Position numbers and translations under genes: made by a program
Shown here: piece after piece, positions 24,760 to 38,700 of the stretch
How positions within the stretch are numbered: the first letter of the stretch is position 1
Layout: each line of letters starts with the position of its first letter
DNA from: Spirodela intermedia
Taxonomy: Eukaryota; Streptophyta; Magnoliopsida; Alismatales; Araceae
Assembly: GCA_902729315.2 (NCBI GenBank)
Contig: LR746273.1
Span: 5,802,001 to 5,866,000, forward strand
DNA: 64,000 nucleotides
Direction: 5' to 3'
Notes under the pieces: model-generated
What the model was told of the DNA's origin: nothing
Seen by the model: the letters and a program-made list of their open reading frames with translations, nothing else
Databases searched by the model: none

Positions 24760-25019
24760 AAGGGTGGGGTGGGAGAGAGAGGAAAACCCTAATTATCGAA
24801 GATCTTGAAGTCCTTCGGGGGCTTCTTGAGCCTAATCCCCTCACGTTCACCATTTTCCTGAAGATGGATAGTAAAAACCACCCGCCCAGAGAATTATGCT
24901 TCCGCCGCCGAGCTCAGATGGAATAATTTCTGTTGATTTGGGGGGCTCAGATTGACTGACCCAGTTGCTGATTATTGCCAGTTTCGATAAGCCGCCTCCA
25001 GAATTCTCGCCTTCGATCG

Positions 25020-25021
<2 letters not shown>

Positions 25022-25065
<44 letters not shown>
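25022..25065. repeat. (CT)n microsatellite
   Basis: Pure CT tract of about 22 units, directly followed by a short AGAGAGAG run that makes a small palindromic CT/AG junction. Confidence 0.97.
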
Positions 25066-25068
<3 letters not shown>

Positions 25069-25544
25069 AGAGAGAATGCAAGGGCAGTGTGGCGTACCTG
25101 AAGCACCTGTGAAGCAGCTGCGGTCTCTGACTGGCGGTGGGTGGGGCGGCCTTCCCTCGCTGATCTCTCTCTCTCTCTCTCTCTTCTCTCCTTCCCTCCT
25201 CTTTATTCCTTCTTCCTTTATAGCTTGTTGCCATCCTCCCCTGAGCTCCTGCTGCTGCTCCCGTCGTCCACGGGAGAATCCCAACACATCTCGCCCTCCG
25301 TGGACACTCGCCATTCCTCACCTTTCAGCCTCCCCCCCCCCCAAAAAAAAGGGTAAAGAACCATCCCACAAGAAACACCCTCTCTCTCTCCTCTCTTCTC
25401 TCTCTATCGCTCCCTGTAATTTGGATGCATGGGGAGGGTGGAGTGAGAGGAAAGCATCAGTTGAGGTATCTACTTCTGTCACCCGGCTTCTTCATTCAGC
25501 TCAAGCGTGCTCGACATAACCTTTTTGGCACGCCTTCACCCAAC

Positions 25545-25548
<4 letters not shown>

Positions 25549-25583
<35 letters not shown>
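25549..25583. repeat. (CT)n microsatellite
   Basis: Pure CT tract of about 17 units. A short GA tract at 25613-25630 faces it about 30 nt away, so the pair could fold back. Confidence 0.95.
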
Positions 25584-25587
<4 letters not shown>

Positions 25588-26064
25588 GAAGAATGCTCTC
25601 GGAGCTTCGTGACAGAGAGAGAGAGAGAGAGCCATAGAAAACCATATCGTCGATCATCGCCTACGTGGACACTTGGCGCCGCTCTTCGTCTGCTTTCTTT
25701 TTCCTTCACAAAAGGCCGGCGGATGGCAATCTTCCCACCAATTGGCGTATCCTTCTATCGATAGTATAAATTAATAAACTATAAAAATAAACAGGGATAA
25801 AAAAATAATTGCCACATAGGGGGAATCGGTGCTTCCTCTGAGCTTTCCGGGCTTCCGGGCCAGGCCCGATAAAAGCCCAGAAAGCCCAGGCCGGCCCAGC
25901 CTCCTCTTCGTGCATCATTAATATAAGCAGTTGAGGAATTATAAGGAATATTGACTCAGATGGCCGACGAGACCGAATTTCAGAAAAATAAATAAATAAA
26001 TATCTATTGGGGTCAGCCAATTATCTCCCCCAAAGCAAAATACCATTATCAGCCCCACCAATAC

Positions 26065-26066
<2 letters not shown>

Positions 26067-26104
<38 letters not shown>
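26067..26104. repeat. (TAA)n microsatellite
   Basis: Trinucleotide TAA tract of about 12 units, about 260 nt downstream of the DIT1 stop codon. Confidence 0.95.
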
Positions 26105-26290
26105 CAATTCCACACCATGAGGTATGAATCAGACTCCACAAGAGCAGATCAAAAATCGGGGGACAAAATTGAAAAAAAAATATATATGTTCCAACATCTC
26201 CCTCGTTCATAGTTCCTCTTCTCTTCATTAGTCCTACCAAAGAATTTCTTATTTTCCGCACCAAAATAAACAAAAAGGAGAGACTCAGAT

Positions 26291-26293
<3 letters not shown>

Positions 26294-26332
<39 letters not shown>
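26294..26332. repeat. (GA)n microsatellite in DIT1 3' flank
   Basis: Pure GA tract of about 19 units, 30 nt past the DIT1 stop codon. It would be a CT tract in the 3'UTR of that transcript. Confidence 0.95.
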
Positions 26333-26335
<3 letters not shown>

Positions 26336-26361
26336 TTCAAAGGGGTGTGGTGGTGGAGGAG

Positions 26362-29300
26362 CTACCAGAGACCGATGACCTTCCACCAGACACCACCAAT
26401 GCCGAGCCAGATGAGGATGTTGACGACAGAGATGAGGAAGCCATATCCCCACCAGGTGCCAAGTGGCACGTAATTGGCACCATAGAAGACGGGGGCAGAG
26501 CCGATGCCGTAGTGGGTGAGACCGCCCATGAGGTTGGAGAGGAAGGAGAGCACCATGGCTGCGAACAGCGGCGGCGTGCCCAGTGCACTTGCCACTGAGA
26601 GGAAGGCCGTGAACATGGCCCCGATATGCGCTGCCCCGCTAGCAAAGAAGTAGTGCGAGTAGAAGTAGAGAAGGACCAGGATCCCAAAGGAGAGCTGCCA
26701 AGACAGCCCCAGCCCCCCCACAAACTGCAGACACCACACCAGGAATTCTAAGTGAATGGAAAGCTCTTGTCCATAACTAGATTCTCCATTGTGAGAGAAT
26801 TAACTATTTTTACAGGTAAATCTAATAACATATCACAAGGAAAAGAGCAAATACAGAAGACGCATGAATGGCAACATATATTTCATCTTTGAAATACTAT
26901 TAACAGAAGAACGGTTGACCAGCATGCTCTCAGTAATCTGCCAGATGGCCATGACATGATTTTTAATTCTTAATTAAATCAACCAAAATAAATGGAGACA
27001 AAATAGATAAATGAAATGTAGAAAGGATATGAACAGAGGAGGTATATACCTTAACTACAGTCTGGCTGAACCAGGAAATAAGACCATATTTGTTTAGATA
27101 CCCAGCCATGGCGATGAGTGCGGCAAACCAAGTGAGTGTGTCCCAGGCAACAGCTTCAGATAAGCATTCCTTCCAAGTCACTACACCTGTTACGAGAAGT
27201 ATCGACAGCCCAAGAATAGCGGCAGTCACAGCATCCACATTTATCACCCCTCCGAAAACCCAGAGGCCCACCTGTTACAGAGGAATATCAGAGGAGGAGG
27301 AAAACGCTTGCATCAAGAGAACCATTTCATGGCCAACAATTAAGTGAGTTCACTAAGGTGAGCCATCCACCACGTCTCGTAACACAAAAATTATGCCACT
27401 TCAGTGATCATAAATAGTTCCAGTGAATTCACTTACGTTCGGATTATATAAAAGAAAAGATCCAAGCTAAGAAATAAAACAAGAATTGCCAGAGCCGATG
27501 TATGATATTTTGAAATGTATTCCTACATTAAAACTCTCTACATTCTTCTGAACTCGTATGTCAGAGAAAAAAAAAATTATATGACAAGAGGCTTTCCACT
27601 AGCCGGTCAAAGTAATATAACTCATCACTAAGGGAGTCAATGTCCAGGCAAGTCTGGAAGCCCTGCTCATTTTCCTAGGGTAGAGAAAAAAATGGCCCCG
27701 AACCAAAAAGAAAGCATCCCAAAAAGGCACCAATTTCAGCTCAGAAAAGTACTCATGGAGGAAAATTCTTCAACCCAGAACCCTTTCTTGGAAAAAATTT
27801 TTATTGTTGTGAAAAATGGACAGTTGACCCCAACCCCCAGTCAGTACAGCATGAAATAAATCTCAAGGAGTAGGCGTCAAAAGACAAGGATCTTATTCAA
27901 TCAATCCAATCCATCATAAATCACGCAAACATCCAACATTTTAAACTTGCATCTTTCACCAGCGTCCCCATCTTTCTCTTCCTCCTTATAAATCCTGATT
28001 CAAAATTCTTTGCATACGCCAGTAGATGAAGCCATGTGATCAAACATAGAAGCTTTTGATACTATTGGGATGAATAATTTTTGTACCTAAAAATAAACAT
28101 TAACACTTTCGGCTGGTGATAGAAAAGGGAGGGCACGGAAATACCACGAACTCAAATTAACATCTGCAATCTGAAAATCATCTTATGGATGCCAAAAGCT
28201 TCTATGTTTGAATACATGCAATAGTAAAAATAGACTAGGCTATCTAAGCAACAGGAGATGACCAAAAATGTGGCAAGTAATTAGACGGGAGAACGCGGAA
28301 AATAAAATCGAAAAGTGAGAGAGGAGCTTTACAGTCAGAAGCAGCGTAAGTGACATGATGATTTCATTTTTGGTCATCGGTCCCATCTTCTTCAACCTCT
28401 CCCTCGCGAGCTTTGGAGCATCCGGACTACTCTTTACTGAAGGAGGGTAGACAATGTACAGAAGCAATGGAACGACAATCAACGAAACTAGTCCAGGGAC
28501 CGACGCAGCCACAGCCCAATCAGTCCATCCAATCGTCTGCGATATAGCACTCTGTGTAAGATTCGCACTCAGTGGGTTTGCAGCCATCCCCGTGAGGAAC
28601 ATGGCTGACGAGATAACCGAGGTCTGGAAACAAGTGAGCATCAGCCATGATCCCAATCGTCTCTCAGTACCATCCCCAACGTTGCTTCCACATGCGGTGC
28701 ACAGTGATTTAACAAGTGGGAGGAAGATGCCCCCAGCCCGGGCAGACACCGAGGGAATGGCGGGTGCGAGTAGCGCCTCACTAAAGACCAAGCTGTAACC
28801 GAGGCCAAGGGAGGAGCTCCCGAACATGGAAACGAACTGGTAAGCAACGCGGTTCCCGAGACCAGTCTTAATAAACCCTCGGGCAAAAAAGAATGCTAGA
28901 GCGATGAGCCACGGAATGGGATCGCCGAAGGCCGAGAAAGCGGCGGCAAAGGTGAGAGTCTTGGTTAGGACGGCAGCCCCAAGGCCCATCAGTGCGACGG
29001 CACCGAGCGGGAGCGGCTGCGTAATGATACCGACGATGGTCGCGAGGAAGATCGCCAAGAGCTGCCATGCGTTCCTCGATACGCCACCAGGGACGGGGAC
29101 GAACCACAGGATGACCCCGGTGGCGATCGACGCGGCCAGGGGTTTCAGAGCCGCCCCCTGCCATGGCTGTGCCGGTGCCGGCGCCGGCGGAGAACCCGCT
29201 GCAGAGGCGCGGACAACCCCAGCGCCCTTCCTCCTCCACGCAAACGGCTCCGGAACTATCCGCTCCAATCTTCCCTGAGAGGATCTGAAGAACGAGGCGC

Positions 29301-29454
29301 CATTGTTTCTCCGCAGAGAGAGACAAGATCCAATGGAGGCAGAGGGCCTGCTCGGCCGCACAGACTGCGGCGAGGCCCCGGAGACGCTGAGGCGGCGGCG
29401 GTAGCAGAGAGGGGAGAAGCCGAGGTTCCAGGCGAGGGCGGAAGTGGTCGCCAT
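26362..29454 (-). CDS. DIT1: Plastid 2-oxoglutarate/malate translocator
   Basis: Inner-envelope dicarboxylate exchanger that imports 2-oxoglutarate into the chloroplast in return for malate, supplying carbon skeletons for ammonia assimilation in photorespiration. Exons are 29454-28333 (374 codons), 27271-27050 (74) and 26724-26362 (120 plus stop), all phase 0 and GT-AG, giving 568 residues. Residues 1 to about 100 are Ser/Ala/Arg-rich and form the transit peptide. The DASS/CitT-type membrane part starts near GVILWFVPVPGGVSRNAWQL. Near-invariant segments follow: TQPLPLGAVALMGLGAAVLT, FGDPIPWLIALAFFFARGFI, GSNVGDGTERRLGSWLMLTC and TWKECLSEAVAWDTLTWFAA, ending in GVWWKVIGLW. Exon 1 is GC-rich, the other two less so. 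DIT1 is preferred over DIT2 because of the close match across these segments. A four-codon upstream frame sits in the leader at 29511-29497. Confidence 0.97.
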
Positions 29455-29940
29455 TGGAGGCCGCTTCGGAGCTCCGACCGAGAACAGAGGGCGGCCCTAG
29501 CTGATGCGCATCCAGCGGACGCCGGCAGAGGAGGAAAGAGGAAGGAGAGTGAGGCAACGAGAGCGGAATTTAAGCGTACACGTCCCATACCTCGCGTTAT
29601 TCCTCACCATCAAAAACCGTCCGATCTACATCGGACGGTAGATGGGCCCCTCAAACGTACGGAACTACATGGCCGACCGCCAGATGGGAGCGCGACCTGG
29701 ACCGCTTATTTCGGGCTGTTTTGTGGAGGGCCTCATGTGGCGAAGGTTCCTTCGAAAGGGGCCCACTTCAATCATCATCCACGTGGTGACGATTTACTGG
29801 TCAGAGGACGGCGCCGTAAAGATTCCTCTGATAGCCTAAAAGACTAATGGGGAAGGGGCTGATATCACTTATTTTTCAAAAGTCCTCACATTTTAAATAA
29901 CTTTTTTAATTACCCCTCAACGTGTTCTTCTTCTTCTGCT

Positions 29941-29981
29941 TATTTTTTTATTTTTTTATTTTTTTATTTTTTTATTTTTTT
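29941..29981. repeat. Octanucleotide tandem repeat
   Basis: About five direct units of one A followed by seven Ts. Confidence 0.9.
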
Positions 29982-30262
29982 AGCGTATAGAAGAGAAAGA
30001 AAAGACTGAAACTTTCTTCGATATTTCGCTTAACAAAGCCGGTAAAGATGAGGCAACGTACATCTTTCTATCTATACAAGGACAGATATGCCAAAAAAAA
30101 ACAGATATTCCAGTGGGCCCACCCACCCCCGTTCTGCCCCTCTTAACATTAAAAAAAAGAAAAAAAAAGAAAAAGAAAAAGAAAAACCATATCTAAACGA
30201 ATTTTGAGGGGAAAAAAAGCCATTTTTTTGGGTTGCCAAATCTCTGCGGGGGCAAACCCAAA

Positions 30263-30264
<2 letters not shown>

Positions 30265-30298
<34 letters not shown>
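30265..30298. repeat. (GA)n microsatellite
   Basis: Pure GA tract of about 17 units, about 75 nt past the CDPK stop codon. Confidence 0.95.
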
Positions 30299-30303
<5 letters not shown>

Positions 30304-30371
30304 GAATTGAATGGGCAGGACAGGAAGAGAAGGGATCTCTGAGGTTTCCCACGGTTTCCGACGGTTGGTGT

Positions 30372-33878
<3,507 letters not shown>

Positions 33879-34544
33879 CCAGAAACTCTGGCTAACGAGC
33901 GGGGGCACCGAGATCTGTGACTTCTCCGGTCAGCCCACGACCAACGGAAGCGCAATTTCACTCCGGAGTAAACCCTTCACCTGCTACGGGATCAGATTTC
34001 CCTCGATCTCGTGGGGAGAAAATGCCTTGATACGTGAAAATCACAAGTCCAGTTCGCACCTCCGCGGAGAACCCACCGATCACCAAGAAGAGGCAGATCG
34101 GGCCTCCGCCGGTGCTTGGAGCCGAGCGCTGCCTCCACCTGAGGCGACCTCCTCCAGGAAATCGGACAGGAGTCTGCGCGAGAGGAATCCGGAGAGGGGG
34201 TTGGGGCCGCCCTTGAAGAGAGGTGGGGAAGGAGTCTCCCTGGTAGAAGATTCTCCACGAGGAAGGAATGAAGAGCTACGGTCAATGACTCTCCCCTTCC
34301 TCGACTCTTCCCCCCCCCCCCCGACGGATCACTCTCTCTCCTCGTTTATTTCATTACTCGTCCAGATTTCTATAATTAACAATATTTATCACTCCTCCCA
34401 AATACTCTCTCTCTCTCTTTCTCAACATTTACTTTTTTATTATAATATTTAACAGAAAAAAATGAGATTAATGTTTTTGGCATATGAGTGGACTTTTTAG
34501 TCTATAAATATATATTTTAGAAATAAATGCATATTATATATATG

Positions 34545-34546
<2 letters not shown>

Positions 34547-34577
<31 letters not shown>
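34547..34577. repeat. (CT)n microsatellite
   Basis: Pure CT tract of about 15 units in the divergent CDPK/SEC62 promoter region. Confidence 0.95.
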
Positions 34578-34583
<6 letters not shown>

Positions 34584-35464
34584 TCCCTCTCTCCTCTTCG
34601 TGTCATGGCAGGCTCGTGTGAAGGCCCTAGCAGCGTCAACGCCCTCTCTATTGACCTCCTTGCGCAAATGCTGAGAGTGGGTTGGCTGATGACGTGGCAA
34701 GTGGACAAAAGCAGTCAATTCCATACGACCTGACTTGCGCTGCGAAGGTGCGTCTCTGATAGTGCAACCTATGAACCGGATGGACTAACGTTTGTCGTTT
34801 TCCCAGTGGGTACGACGGCATCTGTGGGGTCCACGGCCCAACTTGTTCATCCACGACGCGGTATAGTTTCCAAGGGCAGAATGGACATTTAACGGTCAGT
34901 CAAAATTGGCGCCGCTGACTTATTTGACCGAGCGAGGCGTCGTGGGCGGACCGCGGCTGGTTATTCAGGGTCAAGGGGACTCGGTCAACATTTTCCTTGT
35001 CCGGCGATTCCGCACGTGCCGAACCATGTGCGGGTGAACGTGGGTCTAGAGAATCTTCGGACCTGCGAGAATATTCGAGTATCAGTCGGCCAGTGATGGG
35101 TTTTGGGCTTTATGGGTTTTTGGAGGCCCAAATAAGATTTGAACGTGGGGGAACGAGCCATAAAGTTCACGGGGACCACCACCGACACCATCACAATGAT
35201 GGTTTTTCTGAAAATATAAAAAAATATAGGATAAAAATTGTAATTTTAAAATTTAAGAGGTACTATTTTAAAAACGATGCACTGTCAATTATTATTTATC
35301 ATTTTTCGAAATAAAAAGAGGCACATGACATTTTATGTGCATCTAGTAAATAAAAGGAGAGGATTTATAGTTTTTGGTTAATCAGGCAAGAAATGTTTGA
35401 ACACTGAGTTATTTTATTAGGGACATTTTTCAAATTTTTCATTCTTGAGCCTGGTATGGAATTA

Positions 35465-35466
<2 letters not shown>

Positions 35467-35495
<29 letters not shown>
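35467..35495. repeat. (GA)n microsatellite
   Basis: Pure GA tract of about 14 units, about 300 nt upstream of the SEC62 start codon. Confidence 0.95.
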
Positions 35496-35498
<3 letters not shown>

Positions 35499-35669
35499 TT
35501 ACGCCTTGGAGGGGGGTGGATAGTTGCTGTGGGATTTAAATGGAGGTATAATTGATAATATTTTAAAGGGGTAAAATATAAAAAACCTCTCAATAAATCG
35601 TACTGCACGCGGCGGAGTCTCGGGAGCTCCCTCCGGGACCCCGTGTTTTTCAACTCTGGAAAGCCCCAG

Positions 35670-35691
35670 GAGAGAGAGAGAGAGAGAGAGG
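35670..35691. repeat. (GA)n microsatellite
   Basis: Pure GA tract of about 11 units, about 90 nt upstream of the SEC62 ATG and probably within its 5'UTR. Confidence 0.9.
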
Positions 35692-35777
35692 CAACCGGGG
35701 CAGCGCGACTACGGCGGATTTGGACAAGAGTACGTTGGCAAGAGGGTTCTACAGACGGAGGATAGAAGGCAGCGGGG

Positions 35778-38700
35778 ATGACGAAATCAGGGGCGGAGAA
35801 GAAGAGGATCCGGCGGGGCGCGTCACAGAATGGCGGGAAAGATCCCAGCGATGCACCCTCCAAGGTTTGGGCGACTCTTACTGTTTGTTGGGTTTTTCCA
35901 CCCCACTTCCCCCAAATCACCGCGTCCAGGCGTTTGGTGCCGTTTCCCCATCCACCTCTTAGGTCTCATGCAGTGATCTTAACTTATCGAGGGCTTAGGG
36001 ATTTCGGTGGCTCTTCGGGGAATGAATATAATTTCAGTTTTTCGGGTTTGTGATAAACTCTGAGTTCTGGGTGCGTTTCACTCTGATGACTAATAATTTT
36101 CGTCTCGTTTCAAATTCGCGAGGATGGGATTTTTTGTATGTCAAGCACAACTTAAGACAACGGAGTATCCCTTCAGCTTGTGACCATCATTGCCACCTTT
36201 TCACGATAATTTCCGTCTTGGAGAGTTGTCTTATAGGAGGATCAGTATATAAAGTTCCGTAGAAGTTATCACTTTCGTTCACAATTTTTGAGATGACACT
36301 TTGGAGGTGATCAAGTGTTGCGAATAGTGAAGGCATTCATAGGGTTGTTCCATGAAAAATGCGTTATTTTTTGCCGGATAAATGTCTGATAAGTGGAAAT
36401 TTTGATGGTTGGCCTGTAAGCTAGAATGCAGGCAAAATTCCCTTGAAATTTAATCAAGTGGTCGGGTGAAATGTGGAGCACTTTCCTGATGTTAGAATAT
36501 CTACTTTCTAACGGCCAGTCTGCATAATTGCCATCCTCCCCTTTCAAAGTGTATCAGATTTGACAAAAAGGGGGAATGTTAAATATTGAGATGGACTTAA
36601 ATGAAGGAGATAAATGAAATTTTTGAAACTTAACGTTCATCCTCTGAACACCAATTGTGGCATCAAGAGACAGATGAGAGTGTATTCATACTAATTTAGT
36701 AATTGAAGGATTTTTCTATTTCTTATCTTATTATTTGATTATTACAACCTTTCCACTGTCAAGTTTTAATCATCCCTTTGTTGACTTGACAAAGTTTGGG
36801 TATGCCATTGTTCAAGAAGATTCTTCTAGGCAAAACTGAATACAATACATAATACTAGTCGGGTGTGGCCATATACTTCCCCTTATGTTGGTATCTCTCG
36901 ATATCAATTTTTAGCATAGTTACAAAAAAGGCCAATGTATTGATGGTTTATGTATTAGCTCCATTCATCCTGACTTTGGTTTGTTGAATGACCCAAATTG
37001 ATATGGTTAAAGGTTCTCTTCAAAACTAATTAATATTAAATATTATGACTAAATTTTGATTATTTCGTTATAAATGGAATTTTAAGTTTTTAATTTAAGA
37101 GTATACAGAAAATAAATTAACATAATATTCAATATTAATGGAAACTGGGAGCATCGAATTGAAAGTCAAACTTCATGATTCCTATCCTTAATATACATTC
37201 GAAACAAATAATCTGTGGCGAAATGGTAGGCATGAAAGTGGTATTTATTGAGAATAAAGTGCCTGATTTAGAATGCGAAAGAGTCCTCTTGATGGTAGCG
37301 TGAGAGAAATTTAAAATTGTTAATGGAGTCGAACTGTGTTCAATAGCTGATGGTCATCTAGAGAAACTTTTAAACCTAATTGTGCATGAAATTGGGCGTA
37401 GACACATGGGGCACCCCATTAAATGAAATTCAACCTAACATTGATAGATGCCTAACAGTAATGTGGATACTGCTTGGTCAATACTGTTTGCCCATCATCT
37501 CTTCATCTTCATGAAGTATTGCTCATGACGGAAGTATATGGTGGTAATACTACATTAGACATAGAATACTTTCACAAGAAACACATCCTTCAAGGATTTG
37601 ACTCAAAAGTCACAAAAAGAGACGGTCAAATGCTACAACATCTTCCTGTCTCCTTATAATATTATATGACAGGTTGGCTAGGATGCGCTTTATATGCACT
37701 ATAAAACGACCATTCATAATATACGGTCAAATATTGTGACTCTAAATTGTATGTATATTTTGACGAGCGGAGCAACACATAATCTAGCTGAAGCCTGGTT
37801 ACGTGCCTAATGCTGTAGGATATATAAGATTGCTCAGACAGCTGCCCATGAAAATTTTGTCAAACTAGCTCTATGATAATAGATGTGATGGGTCATGGTT
37901 GCCAAACCACCCTTTTTGTGTGAAGCGCCAATGCTGAAATTGTTGTCACCTTTTTTAATGCTATTTTGAGAGTAAACTATTACATGCGATAAATAAAACA
38001 ATCATTTACATTGATACACGATGTTAAAAATCTTGAATCACACGAATAAACGCTCAAAATATTATGAATGTTAAACTTTTTCACAAAGTTAAGCGGTAAA
38101 ATGAATTAAATGGTCATGTAAAATTTAAAGCTTTACCCCACAACATGTATATGAGTTGAAGGACAGACTAATGATTGGATCTTTCTTAGTTCATTCGTTT
38201 TTGTCAGTGGCATCATCTTCTGCTATGTCGTTGTTGTCTTTGTTAGTATCAATCCCTTTCTCACTACTGAAGTCAATGCTCGCAAATGCTTCATCTCTGT
38301 CTCAATCTTTATTGTCATGTAGCACATGCTGCTAAGAGCAAAATTTGAGATATGGCACTATTTGTTCCACTTCAACGAACTGTGGTCCATTCTGGGCTTT
38401 TGTATCCATTAATTAATTCAGATGCATCTAGATGTTTACTAGTAAAAATGGAAGAACATACAAAGATGCAGTTGTAAAAGCATCATTTGCTGAAGACATG
38501 GACCTTGTGATTGCGATTTAGATTTTATTAAGGTTTGATTAAAACTCAGTTCTGTTCTAAATTATGAGATTTGGAGTGTTCTGAGTGTGTTGGTGTAATT
38601 TAAAATCTTCTTTTGTGTATACTTGCATAGCTTTGTCATATTTATCACATACATTTAAATTCATCTTTAAATAAAACTAAAACAGATTACTGCTAGTTTT

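Larger units (their letters stand above)
23830..26361. other. Upstream region of the MATE gene, microsatellite-rich
   Basis: This stretch holds the promoter and probable 5'UTR exons of the MATE gene, and on the far side the 3'UTR of DIT1. A convincing acceptor (CATTGCAG on the minus strand) ends at 23837, seven nt before the MATE ATG, so the leader is probably spliced. Candidate donors are near 24092 and 25097 (CTTCAG before GTACGCC). It contains at least seven GA/CT tracts, listed or noted separately. No further protein-coding gene is recognised. Confidence 0.5.
29455..30371. other. Intergenic region between DIT1 and the CDPK
   Basis: DIT1 promoter and 5'UTR on the right side of 29454, and the CDPK 3'UTR toward 30371. 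It contains an A/T-rich octamer repeat (29941-29981), an A-rich patch (30150-30186) and a (GA)n tract (30265-30298) that would read CT in the CDPK 3'UTR. No gene is recognised. Confidence 0.55.
33879..35777. other. Divergent promoter region of the CDPK and SEC62
   Basis: The 1.9 kb between two head-to-head genes must contain both promoters and leaders. It holds a C-tract near 34310, CT/GA tracts at 34547-34577, 35467-35495 and 35670-35691, and an AT-rich centre. No protein-coding gene or unambiguous TATA box was identified. Confidence 0.5.

Noticed and set aside
28868-29557. 229-codon minus-strand frame overlapping DIT1 exon 1
   Set aside because: A different frame of the DIT1 coding exon with Pro/Arg/Ser-rich content and no conserved segment.
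33879-33908. Upstream in-frame extension of the CDPK from a GTG codon
   Set aside because: No ATG is present in the extension, and the conserved myristoylation start MGNCC at 33878 is the family N-terminus.
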